A stretch of 20,407 nt of DNA from Saprospiraceae bacterium (GCA_020630045.1 JAHDCE010000009.1:1-20407); one strand, 5' to 3'. Counted from the stretch's first letter, positions 8,929 to 19,100 are shown. Made by a program: numbers and translations. The notes: generated from the sequence alone by a model not told the origin.

Positions 8929-10320
8929 TTATTGCATCAGTATCTCTTGCCCGCTTTGTATCAAGTAAGCTTTTTCAATTTCTCCTAGTGTATTCCGCTC
9001 AAACCGGAATTGAATCGGCGTCCAAGGAAGACGGAATAAATCCGGACCTTCTGGATAAACATAGAATGTCGGATTCCCCTTGATGTTGACCTGAAGCCGT
9101 CCATTTTTCGGACGGAAACGGGCTTTTTTCCCATTCTCAAAACGAAATTTTTTCTTGTACGATTTCAACTCCTTTTCAGATAATGGATAAGGCTTAAAAA
9201 GGAGCTCGTCCTCCGGAATTTCCTCGTTCATAGCGATACGCCCAAGTGTATTGGTAACATGTCCGACCCAGCCATGCTGATCGGCGGTATTCGAAATGGC
9301 CGTTACCGCAATATTGGCATCCCAATAAATCGAAAGGAAGGTACTGGTTCCCGCTTGTGCACCGCCATGTCGGATTACTCTTCCATATTTCTCATCTTCT
9401 GCCAAGAACCAACCAAGACCATACGGAGCTCCTTGCTTTTCGATTGAAGGTGCCTCCATCATCATTTGCATAGACGCTTCTGAAAGAAGTTTACCTTCCA
9501 TTAAAGCACCCGCGAAACGGAGCAAATCCTCAGAGGTAGAGCGAATTCCACCACCCGGATATTTATATGTGAGCGGGCCCCATTTGTCCGAAACAAGTCT
9601 CCCTTTTTTGTCCTGCTTATACAAAGCGGAAGTACCGGAAGGATTCACCCCCGGAAATTCAACAGAAGTACGTGTCATTCCGGCCGGCCCCCAAACCGCT
9701 TTAGTCATATAGTCATTGTATGAAAGACCGGTTACTTGCTCGATTATCGCCCCTAGGACAGTATATCCATAAGTACTATACATATAATCCGTTCCTGGCT
9801 CAAAGGCCAACGCTCTATTTTTAAATAAATCTAGGGCATCTGTCAAATTCTCAAATGTACCATTGAACTTAAGATCCTTTTTTGATTGATAATGCGGGAT
9901 GCCCGAAGTATGATTCAGTAATTGACGAATAGTGAAATCCCCTTTCGCCTTCTTCGGATAGTCGGGAAGATATTTCTGAATGGGAACATCGAGTTCGAGT
10001 TTTTTCTTTTCTACCAATTGCAATATAGCTACAGCGGTCATAGGTTTGGAAATGGAAGCTATCCGGTGTATCATGTCGCTTTTTGCGGGTAGTTTTTTTT
10101 CCTTATTCGCAAACCCCGCCGCTCCTGACCAATAAATACGCCCTTGTTTATAGATTCCCGCCGTCGTACCCACTGAATTTTTAAATTGATTTTGTTCCTC
10201 CAAAAGCGATTGTGCTTTTTGAGCGGAGTCCTTATCCATAGATTCCGAAGGTTGTCCAAAAGCATAAGATGAAGTGGCAAGAACAAAGAGGAAAGTGATG
10301 ATTTTTGCTAAATTTTCCAT
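8929..10320 (-). CDS. exported serine hydrolase, class C beta-lactamase / LACTB-like family
   Basis: With the start at 10320 this is a 463-residue protein with a clear signal peptide (MENLAKIITFLFVLATSSYAFGQ), so it acts outside the cytoplasm. An upstream ATG at 10362 would add 14 residues ahead of the signal peptide and is less likely. The beta-lactamase (PF00144) core shows the SxxK motif SISK with nucleophile Ser89 and Lys92. The second motif is Tyr181-Ser-Thr183 in YSTYGYTVLG, where most relatives have Asn as the third residue. The third motif, HGG, is at 318-320. The IASISK, LNHTSGIPHY and YSTYGY wording is close to the LACTB group. A C-terminal extension of about 90 residues follows the catalytic domain. 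Possible activities include D,D-peptidase, esterase or peptide hydrolase; the sequence does not decide. It is divergent from the sensor kinase and could be controlled by it, but that is inference. Confidence 0.9.
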   Translation of the reverse strand: MENLAKIITFLFVLATSSYAFGQPSESMDKDSAQKAQSLLEEQNQFKNSVGTTAGIYKQGRIYWSGAAGFANKEKKLPAKSDMIHRIASISKPMTAVAILQLVEKKKLELDVPIQKYLPDYPKKAKGDFTIRQLLNHTSGIPHYQSKKDLKFNGTFENLTDALDLFKNRALAFEPGTDYMYSTYGYTVLGAIIEQVTGLSYNDYMTKAVWGPAGMTRTSVEFPGVNPSGTSALYKQDKKGRLVSDKWGPLTYKYPGGGIRSTSEDLLRFAGALMEGKLLSEASMQMMMEAPSIEKQGAPYGLGWFLAEDEKYGRVIRHGGAQAGTSTFLSIYWDANIAVTAISNTADQHGWVGHVTNTLGRIAMNEEIPEDELLFKPYPLSEKELKSYKKKFRFENGKKARFRPKNGRLQVNIKGNPTFYVYPEGPDLFRLPWTPIQFRFERNTLGEIEKAYLIQSGQEILMQ

Positions 10321-10362
10321 GATTGATTTACTTATGTTTTTTAATAAGAGTCCTAAGTCCAT

Positions 10363-10378
10363 TGAGTATTTTGACTCA
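10363..10378. promoter_or_regulatory. small palindrome in the divergent intergenic region
   Basis: TGAGT (10363-10367) and ACTCA (10374-10378) form an inverted repeat with a 6-nt spacer. It lies between the divergent hydrolase and sensor kinase genes, where a regulator such as the LytTR protein could bind. It is short and may be chance. Confidence 0.25.
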
Positions 10379-10400
10379 CATGGACAAAATTAAGGGGAGA

Positions 10401-10458
10401 TAAAGCTGTTTCGCTTGTAATTTTTGTCAACTGCTCATAGCATTTGTGAACAGCTTTA
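10401..10458 (+). promoter_or_regulatory. long inverted repeat in the leader of the sensor kinase gene
   Basis: TAAAGCTGTT (10401-10410) is perfectly repeated in inverse orientation as AACAGCTTTA (10449-10458), with a 38-nt spacer. Inside the spacer is a further hairpin, TGCT-CAT-AGCA (10432-10442). The structure ends 34 nt before the chosen kinase start. It could be a folded leader RNA or a pair of half-sites for a regulator. Function is unknown. Confidence 0.45.
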
Positions 10459-10492
10459 CTTCAATGGCAATCCCCCCTATCTTGTGAAGGCA

Positions 10493-11896
10493 ATGAAAAT
10501 GATTAGGATAATCAAATATTTAGTCAGTATTGGTTTGCTGTTTAGTTTGTTCTCCTGTGGAGAAAATCCACATCGGTATTCACCCGTTCATCGGGCGTAC
10601 AAAGATGGAGACACCTTGGTATGGGCACAAAAGGAATTTGATGATTCAGATTGGCTCCCCTTTCAGGAAAACAAGGACAACGGCATCTTTTGGGTACGTT
10701 TTGATATTGTATTTGATAGCCTGAGCACACAATTACAACACAAGGAACTACAAGTGATTTCCCTAGGCTCATATGACGCTTATTGGGACGGACATTTCAT
10801 CGGTTCCAACGGAAAGGTCGGCCAATCAGAAGAAACAGAAACTCCCGGAACATTTATCAGCTATTTATTGCTCCCCGACTCCTTAGCAGAAACAGGTCGT
10901 CATGTTTTAGCCCTTCGTGTTTCCAATTACCATTCTTCTTCATCTTTTGTTTGGAATACTTTTCGGGTGGGAGAGTATTCCGGTATATCCAATCAATACA
11001 AAACCATAGGTGCTTTTATGTATATCCTTGCCGGTGGATTCCTGATTACCGGAATATATTTCTTATTCACATATTTTAGCCAAGGAAGAAAAAAAGATGT
11101 ATTGATTTTTGGATTGGTGGGGTTGTTGTTTTTCGGGTTGATATTTTTCGAATATTTCAAGTTCTTTTTTCAATATGAATATCCATTTCATGTCAAAAGA
11201 CTCATGCTGATATCCATCTTCAATTTGTCCGTTTCTTTTTTAGTACCTTACTTTTTTATTGAACATTTCAACCTTCCTAAACGAAAATTATTAGCGAGTT
11301 GCCTTGCGGCGGGATTCCTTTATACGCTGTTCATTCATTTTAGCGAACTGAATTATGATTATATCAATAAAATATGGAGTACGGTAATGTGGTGGGGGGC
11401 TATGCTAATTGTAATATTCGCACTCTTTGTCCGTCGGAAAAATGCAGGTTTCATATTCGTGATATTGTCGCTTTGTATATTGCTATATTCAGGCGTATTT
11501 CGGTACGATATCGGTATCATGTTATATGATTATGATATCAATTTATTTTTATCTTTTACAATGCTTTCATTGGCCATGTTATATCTCTTAGCGAAAAACG
11601 CTAAAGAACAACGGTTGGCATACGAAGCCTCCTTAGTACATTCTGAACGTTTAAAAAATGAATTGTTGAAAAAACAACTGCAACCCCATTTTTTAATGAA
11701 CACATTGACCTCCTTGATGGATTGGGTCGAAGAGTCTCCCGAACGCGGAGTGGACTTTATAGAAGTCTTATCCAAGGAGTTTGAAATCATGACTGAAATC
11801 GCTGATGAAAAATTAATTCCCATTCGTAAAGAAATCGATTTGTGTCAATTTCATATTGATATTATGAGGTACAGAAAAGAAATCGAATATGTTTGA
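10493..11896 (+). CDS. 7TM-DISM LytS-type sensor histidine kinase, cut by an in-frame stop
   Basis: The reading frame gives 467 residues before TGA at 11894-11896. The ATG at 10493 is chosen because it starts a lipoprotein-type signal with the lipobox LFSC (Cys22); the same frame is open upstream from a TTG at 10424, but that would bury the signal. Residues of about 27-170 look like an extracellular 7TMR-DISM beta sandwich (WVRFDI, YDAYWDG, LRVSNYH). About seven hydrophobic segments follow up to residue 365. The His_kinase (PF06580) region carries the phosphoacceptor His399 in KKQLQPHFLMNTL. The frame then stops before the ATP-binding region, which continues in the same frame after the stop. 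A truncated product would lack the ATPase and could not phosphorylate itself. The partner is expected to be the LytTR regulator downstream. Signal sensed: unknown. Confidence 0.8.
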   Translation: MKMIRIIKYLVSIGLLFSLFSCGENPHRYSPVHRAYKDGDTLVWAQKEFDDSDWLPFQENKDNGIFWVRFDIVFDSLSTQLQHKELQVISLGSYDAYWDGHFIGSNGKVGQSEETETPGTFISYLLLPDSLAETGRHVLALRVSNYHSSSSFVWNTFRVGEYSGISNQYKTIGAFMYILAGGFLITGIYFLFTYFSQGRKKDVLIFGLVGLLFFGLIFFEYFKFFFQYEYPFHVKRLMLISIFNLSVSFLVPYFFIEHFNLPKRKLLASCLAAGFLYTLFIHFSELNYDYINKIWSTVMWWGAMLIVIFALFVRRKNAGFIFVILSLCILLYSGVFRYDIGIMLYDYDINLFLSFTMLSLAMLYLLAKNAKEQRLAYEASLVHSERLKNELLKKQLQPHFLMNTLTSLMDWVEESPERGVDFIEVLSKEFEIMTEIADEKLIPIRKEIDLCQFHIDIMRYRKEIEYV

Positions 11897-12211
11897 GAAG
11901 AACATGATATTGATGATAAAATCATGATTCCTCCTGCGATATTTCACACCATTTTAGAAAACGGAATGACACACGGTCTCCCTAGAGATGGAAAGTTGAT
12001 TTTTCGACTCTCTTATTCCAATACGAATAAGGAAAATCGTTTTGAATTTCATATGATAGGAAAGATACGGAAAAAACGAAAAAACAAGAAGTCAGGTACC
12101 GGGCATAAATATATCCGCTCACGCCTACAAGAAAGTTTCCCTGATAGATGGAGTTTTACATCCGAAAAATCATCAGGAGGATGGTTGACTGTTATTACAA
12201 TACAAAGTTGA
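11897..12211 (+). pseudogene. detached ATP-binding part of the interrupted sensor kinase
   Basis: This stretch is in the same frame as the kinase above and directly continues it after the TGA; read through, the two would make a 572-residue kinase. It shows the N-box IFHTILENGMTHG (the Asn would be residue 490 of the joined protein), then GTGHKYIRSRLQESF (from residue 535) and the usual LytS-type ending in a Trp-containing strand. An ATG at 11924 could restart translation, giving 95 residues, but it lies between the H and N boxes and would make an isolated, incomplete ATPase fold. The position where such kinases usually show an Asn/Asp-Gly before the G-box reads Ile-Gly here, which may be natural variation or decay. 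It ends 4 nt before the response regulator. Confidence 0.75.
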
Positions 12212-12215
12212 TTTT

Positions 12216-12914
12216 ATGCATGTTTTAATCATTGAAGACGAATATCGAATCGCCAATAGAATCAAGCGAATGCTCAAAGAAATATTGTCTGATGAATTGC
12301 TGGAAATACATCAAGTAGAAGACGTAGAAGAAGGCATCGATTATTTGAATACGAATGCGATAGATTTACTTTTATTAGACCTCAATCTAAATGGAGAAGA
12401 TGGGTTCGAAGTATTGTCAGAAATCGGAGCTGGAGATTTTCATGTTATCATCGTTTCAGCATACAAAGAAAAAGCCGTTACCGCTTTCGAATACGGAATA
12501 TTGGACTTCGTCCCAAAACCATTTACAGAAAAAAGATTAGCCCAGGCCTTAGCCCGAATCAAAGGACGGAATTTGAATACTCCGACCCCCATGCGATATT
12601 TGTCAGTATTAAAAAAAGGAAGATATTTACTCTTAGATATAAATGAAATACTATTCTTTCAAGGAGCCAACGTATACTCCGAAGTTCACATGAATGACGG
12701 CCGTAAAGAAATCCATAATAAATCATTAGAAAAACTAGAACGGATTCTACCCCCAAGATTCAAACGCATCCATAAATCATATATCGTCGATTGGAGCAAA
12801 GTAAAAGCATTAGAATCAGCCCCCGGAAGCAAGTATTCCCTAATTTTAAAAAACGGAAAAATACTTCCCGTAGGACGTACCAGATACAAAAACTTAAAAA
12901 CCGAAAACCTATAA
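12216..12914 (+). CDS. LytTR-family response regulator
   Basis: This 232-residue cytoplasmic regulator has an N-terminal receiver domain (about 1-118) and a LytTR DNA-binding domain (about 127-230). Receiver residues are complete: acidic pocket IIEDE (Glu7, Asp8), phosphoacceptor Asp55 in LLLLDLNLNGEDGF, Ser in HVIIVSAYKEKAV and Lys101 in VPKPF. The LytTR part shows KKGRYLLLDINEILFFQG, FKRIHKSYIVDWSKV and the closing LPVGRTRYKNL, all typical. It begins 4 nt after the kinase frame, so both were one operon. The regulator itself looks intact while its kinase is broken, so it may be unphosphorylated, cross-activated or act on its own. Its targets are unknown; the divergent hydrolase and the downstream RHS gene are the nearest candidates by position only. 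Confidence 0.94.
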   Translation: MHVLIIEDEYRIANRIKRMLKEILSDELLEIHQVEDVEEGIDYLNTNAIDLLLLDLNLNGEDGFEVLSEIGAGDFHVIIVSAYKEKAVTAFEYGILDFVPKPFTEKRLAQALARIKGRNLNTPTPMRYLSVLKKGRYLLLDINEILFFQGANVYSEVHMNDGRKEIHNKSLEKLERILPPRFKRIHKSYIVDWSKVKALESAPGSKYSLILKNGKILPVGRTRYKNLKTENL

Positions 12915-12930
12915 CCACTCCCCCAAAACA

Positions 12931-13070
12931 AGTCCCAAAGGGACGCCATAAAAAAGCCCATCCCGATAGGGATGGAAACAAGTCCCACCGGGACGCCATA
13001 CCAAAGCCCATTCCGAAAGGGATGGAAACACCCAAAGGGACGCCATACCAAAACCCATTCCAAAGGGATG
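12931..13070. repeat. 50-bp tandem repeat with two palindromes per unit
   Basis: Units lie at 12931-12980, 12981-13030 and about 13031-13070, the last lacking the first three bases and partly degenerate. Each unit contains a small palindrome of the type GTCCCaaaGGGAC followed by GCCATA, then a longer one of the type CCATCCC-gata-GGGATGG. In the second unit the first loop changes from aaa to acc while the stem is kept, and the longer stem changes C to T, which still pairs as a G-U in RNA. A further ACCC/GGGT element at about 13083-13094 may be a worn fourth copy. The array fills much of the 227 nt between the regulator and the RHS gene. It is not a CRISPR: there are no unique spacers. Termination, RNA processing or a mobile repeat family are all possible. 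Confidence 0.8.
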
Positions 13071-13141
13071 AGAAAAAAAAACACCCCCAATGGGTAACAA
13101 ATCCCCCCATCCCGGAACATACAGGTAAAAAATCATAGAAA

Positions 13142-16100
13142 ATGAATCCTGTATTCCAAGTAAGTATCACCCTCCTCATCCTAATGTTCACCACATTCAC
13201 GATGAACGCCCAACCCGAAACAGGCGCCAACGCCGACTTCACCGCACTCAACCCGACCGGTAACATCGTACCACCCACACCCGAAGCCGCGGCACTATCC
13301 AAGTACATCGACATACCCATCAGCCAGTACACCGGAACACCACAAGTATCCATTCCACTAGGAAGCATCGGCGGCCGCGAACTCAGCGTCCCCATATCCC
13401 TATCCTGCCATGCATCCGGACTCAAAGTAGAAGAAATCTCCTCCTGGGTCGGAGCCGGATGGTCACTCAACGGCGGCGGCGTCATCAGTCGTACCATCAA
13501 AGGACAACCCGACCAATTCACCTCCGACTTATGGCAAGGATTCACCGAAGACGGCAACTACGACATCGACTTCTGCGAATCCAGCGCCGAACATTGGATG
13601 ATGCTCAACGGATGTATCGACACCGAGCCCGACGCATGGTTTTTCAGTACACCCGACGGAAAATCCGGCAAATTCATGTACGACCACAAAGGACGCATCC
13701 ACGTCATCCCGTACAGCGACATCATCATCAAAGCCATTGACGACGGAGGCTTCGAACTCACCACGCCGGACGGCATCAAATACATATTCGGAGTAGACAC
13801 CCGCACCGGCGAAACCCGTCACGATGCCATGGACACACAAGGCAACTGCTCCGGATTCGGAAGCCTGACACCTTGCCCCGCACCACCCACATCACCCGTT
13901 TCCACTTGGTACATCACCGCCATGATTTCTCCTAGCGGACAAGACACCATCCTGTTCGATTACCAAGCAGAATCATACAGTTACGACCAGCTCGGATTCA
14001 CCACCGGTATGCAACTGGTAGAAGGAGAATCCGCCATGCCCGAAAACCTCATCAGCGAATGCGTGAACAATATTACCGTACAAGGATGGAAGTTGGCAAA
14101 AATCAGCTCCTCCACCGGACAATCCGTAGAATTCATCGCCAGCGATGATCGCTTGGACTTACCCGGTTCGAAAGTGCTGGACAAAGTCCTTTTCAAATCC
14201 GGCGAAACCACCCTTTCGGGCTTTGACCTCCAACACGGATACTTCACCTCCAAAGGAGGAAACGTAGGAGACAAAACCGCCCTTCGACTCAACCAAGTCG
14301 TCCCCTTCGACCGAATAGGCAACACACAACCCGGATACCTGTTGGATTATTTTGGCGACAGCCGCCCCGTCAGGAACCACCAAGGACGCGACCACTGGGG
14401 ACTCTACAACGGACCGACAGAAGGCGTACTTCCGCAAACCTACCTACGTTGGGATGCTGCGAATGAAGAATTCGTTCCCATTCCCGACGCCTTGGAAGGC
14501 AAAGGGGATTTCAGAATGGATTTCGCCCTCATGGGAACCATCAAACGCATGACATTCCCCACAGGAGGATATACCGAAATGGAATTCGAACCCCATGACT
14601 ACGGCACATTCGGCATCGAAGGCGACCAACAACTTTACCGAGTCACCGGAAAAGGATCCTTGGACTTCGCCTACACCTACGATGCCGCTCAGCCCTACAA
14701 AATTTCAAACGAATTCACCCTTACGGGAAATAGAAAAATGATTCGAGTAGGAAGTATTTTCAATACAAAAGAATCCTACGACAACGCATTCGTCAAAGTA
14801 TGTCCCATGACCACCTGCTTCCCGGCCGACGTATCGACATTGATGGACTGCCCCGAGTGCTTGGACATCACAGGAAAAGAATCCTTCGAATTGCCGGCCG
14901 GCACCTATCGTATTTTCGCCTTCATGATGGAATGCGATGATGCCGCCGCATGTACGGAAACATTGAGCTTACCCCCTTACAATAATATTCCGGCAGCGAC
15001 CGGTTTCGATTTCACCGATGCCAATTTCGATGGACATACCATCGACTTCACCCTACATTGGGAAAAATACGAAGAACACGAACCCGTCCTCGCCAAGCAA
15101 GGGGGAGGTATTCGCATCAAGCGAATCAAAACCCGTGAATCCGCCGCCTCAACGGACGATGTTTTAGTCAAAGAATACATCTATCGCCAATGGAATGAAG
15201 AATTGGAAGAATGGGTCTCCAGCGGAAAAATGAAATCCGCTCCACAATACAGCTACCTCATGGTAGCCGACAACTTCATTTACAACTTGCCCGATGGCGA
15301 AGCCGTACCGCAAGGAACAGTGGTCTTCACCGGATCGGATGCCAACGAAACCTGCGACGCACCCGGAGGAATCGGCAAAATCGGCATCTACAAAACCATC
15401 AGCCGAACCAATTTGGCGAACCCCGAAAGCATCAAAGGAAGCAACGTCGGTTACGACCAAGTCACCGAAAGATATGGCGAACAAGGAGCCAACGGCGTTG
15501 CAATCAGCTACTTCAAAAATGTAGGATACAGCCGCTTGGAACAAAAAGCGATGGCGGGATCATTCCCCTTCGTACCACAATCCTATGTCGATGCCGACGG
15601 TTACGGATTGCTACTCAAACAAGAAATATACAAAAGGACGGACGAGGGTCTCGAACTCCGTTCACGAACCGAAAACGAATACGCCGACGACCTGCCCATC
15701 AACCGAAAAGGATGGACGGAACCCTACGAGCCCGCTTTCGGATACAAGTACGGCCGCAAATACATGAGCGGTTGCTCATACTGCACACCTGTAGGACATT
15801 ATCCATCCGAGTATGGAGACCAGCCTTACGATGTCAAAACATACAACACCCATTCCAAGTGGTTTACCCTGACACGCAGCACACAAACCACCTTTGAAGG
15901 TGATGCCGAGATGTCCGTTACCACGGAACATGAGTACAGCCCGAACCACAGGCAACCCATCGAAACCCGAGTGGATTTCGGAGACGAAATCATGTTCACC
16001 AAAACATTATTCGCGGATGATGTGGATTTATCCGCCGCCGCCGTCCTAGGAGCGGAAGCGGCCGTCATCGACGAATTGCAACAACGCAACATGGGCATGA

Positions 16101-19100
16101 TGCCCCTAGGAACCGCCATTTACAGGCAACGGGTAGGACAGACCAAAAAGTTGGTCGGTGCCGATTTCAAAACATTCAGAATATTGCCGAACAATCGCAT
16201 AGTCCCAACCGAAATTTACAAAGTCGAAATCTCAGAACCCCTAGCAGCGACTTCATTCAACTTGCCGACAGTGACGGAAGAAGGCGTATTCGATATGGAT
16301 GTCCTGTACAAACTACAAGGAACCATCACCGGATACGATACTGATGGCAACCTGACAGAATACCGCAAACCGTTCAACAATCCGATGTCCTTCATCTGGG
16401 GATATGACGGCTTGTTGCCGACCGCCAAAATCGTCAACGCGGCGACGACGGAAACCGCATTTTCTTCCTTCGAAATCGCAGGCGACCGCTCAGCTACCGC
16501 CAACGGTGGATGGGTACTACATGAAAACGTCGATTGGACGGCGGAAGGTCAAGGCAAAACCGGTGTCGCAGCTGCGCAAGTACCCGTAGGAGCCACGATT
16601 TCACGTACCCTTACGGGAACGGAAGGAGAGCGTTTCGTCCTAGCGTTTTGGTACAAGGGCGGCAGTGTCGCCGTACTGGTCAACGGTACCCAAGTGGACA
16701 TCGCCCCTAGCGTTTCCGAGTGGACTTATTTTGAAAAAGAATTGAATATAACCGATGGACAATCGGTCGGCGTTACCGCCGCCAACGGTTCCCTCGTATT
16801 GGACGAATTGCGATTGCATCCAGACGACGCCCTGATGGAAACCTTCGCCTTCGACCCGATTACCAAGCAAGTCATCACGACGACCGCCGTCAATGGCCTA
16901 GCGACCTACTACGGTTACGATACTTGGGGACGCTTGTCTTACAGTCAAGACAATGACCATAATATCATCGCCTACAACGAATACAAATACCAAGGCGAAG
17001 ACGGCAGCGCGCACAACAAAATCGTCTCTCGTGTTTCCTTGGTAGAAGGCTTGAAAAATCCAAGTACATTCCTATCTCAGTTCAATGGCTTGGCTTGGAA
17101 AAACAAACGCCAAAGCGTAGCCTACATGGACGGTCTCGGCCGCCCTGTACAACAAGTGAGCATGAAAATGTCTCCTACGGGACGCGACATGATCCAAGCG
17201 CATGAATACGACGAATACGGCCGTGAAACCAAGCAATTCTTGCCATTCACCAAGCCGAATAACAATGGCGGATATGTAGAGGACGCAGTCGCTTATCTGA
17301 TGGATTGGTACCACGATAACCCGACCAACGCATCGGACGATGAAATGACGACCGAAACCGATTTCCCGTTCACGGAAGTGGTATTGGAAAGAAGCCCCGA
17401 GAGCCGTGTACTGGAACAAGGCGCTCCGGGAGCCGATTGGCAAATCGGAAGCGGACATACCTTACAAAATGGTTATGGTATCCTTCGCCCCTCAGCCACC
17501 GGTTTGGTACCCGAATTGGCTTACATCCACCAAGTAAGGGATTTCTACAGCAACGGAAATTACGAGGACGGCGCATTGGCATTCGTCACTTCCAAGGACG
17601 AAAACGGCAACGTGACCATCTCTTATACCGATAAGCAAGGGCGTGTCATCCTAGTACGTAAAGTGGTGACGGAAGGGACTTCCGTCCAAACGGTGGACAC
17701 CTATAACATCTACAACGGATTCGGTCTGCTGGCGGGCGTCGTTTCGCCGGAAGGCGTCAAACAAATGATAGCCACGGGCAATTGGGATTACACCCATGCC
17801 GATTACGACAAGTGGGTCTATCGCTATCGCTACGACCACCGCCTGCGATTGGTCGCCAAGGACATTCCCGGAGCGGGCACGACCCGATTCTGGTACGACA
17901 AACGCGACCAATTGGTGTTCACGCAAGACGCCAAACAATCGGCGGTGAACAACATGGAATTCTTTTATACCAAATACGACGCCCTGGGGCGTCCGGTAGA
18001 AACGGGTGTCCGCTATGTACAAGAAGCTGGCGGAATCTATGACCCGACCATCGACCTACAAGCACAAACGACATTCCATGAAGAACATATTTCGACACAT
18101 GCCTACTATTTGGGTTACACCAATCAAGCGGTGCCGGCTCAACACAAGAGCGTCCACACCGTCACCTATTACGACAACTACGACTTCGATAATAATGATA
18201 TGCCGGATGTGACTTACGACAACAATCCGGGCAGCGGCGTCGCCGTGCCACAAGCGCCTTTCGCCTTCACCAGAGGACAGGTGACCGGTTCCAAAGTCCG
18301 TGTCCTAGATGCTTCCGCCGCTTGGTTGACGACCACCTCATTTTATGATGACAAGGGGCGTGTCGTCCAAATCCACGGTGACAATCACCTAGGAGGACAA
18401 GACGTGACCAGCACCCAATATGACTTTTCCGGTAAGGTATTGAAAACGATCAGAAAGCACTCCGTCACATTGGACGGCGCCACTGAAAATCATCGTGTCT
18501 ATATGCGATATGGTTATGATGACGCCGGTCGCGCCAAATGGGTGGAACACAAAGCGGACAACGACCCGGTACAACGGGTGTCCTTGCACCATTACAATCA
18601 ATTGGGACAACTCATCGAAAAAGACCTACACCGCGTCAGCGCCGGATTGTTCTTGCAGTCGGTGGATTACCGATACAACATCCGGGGTTGGTTGGAAAAA
18701 ATCAACGATGTACAAGCGCCGATGGATCGCATCCGTATGCACACTTCCGCCAAGGGCGGCGTATATGTGGCGTCCCTTACGGGAAATGAAATCGCCGTAC
18801 AAAAGACGGTGGACGTATTGCCGGTTGGCGCAACGGATTTCACCACACAGACGGCAACTAAGACATTGGAATTGGAAGCACCGCAAGCCTTCAGCACATT
18901 CACCATCGACATGAACGATTTCACGATGGACGCTTCCGAAGAAGTGGATGCCGCTGTAGCGGAATTGGTGATTCGGGTTACCGACGCCATGGATGCCGCC
19001 GGACTGACCGACGAAGCGACCCGCTCGGCGGTGATGAACGAAATCCTACAATCCGCCAAAGACACTTGGTTGTTGATTTTGGACGGATACGATGAAGACG

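Noticed and set aside
10321..10362. Extended start of the serine hydrolase at 10362
   Set aside because: The added 14 residues precede a complete signal peptide that begins at the ATG ending at 10320.
10424..10492. N-terminal extension of the sensor kinase from a TTG start
   Set aside because: It would place 23 polar residues before a clear lipoprotein signal and covers the inverted repeat; the ATG at 10493 fits far better.
12931..13070. Possible CRISPR array
   Set aside because: The whole 50-bp unit is repeated, including the would-be spacers; there are no unique spacers and no cas genes in the window.
12791..13138. 115-codon open frame across the regulator's 3' end and the repeat array
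   Set aside because: It overlaps the regulator out of frame and its product is just the translated repeat, rich in Lys, Pro and Arg; no start signal or domain supports it.
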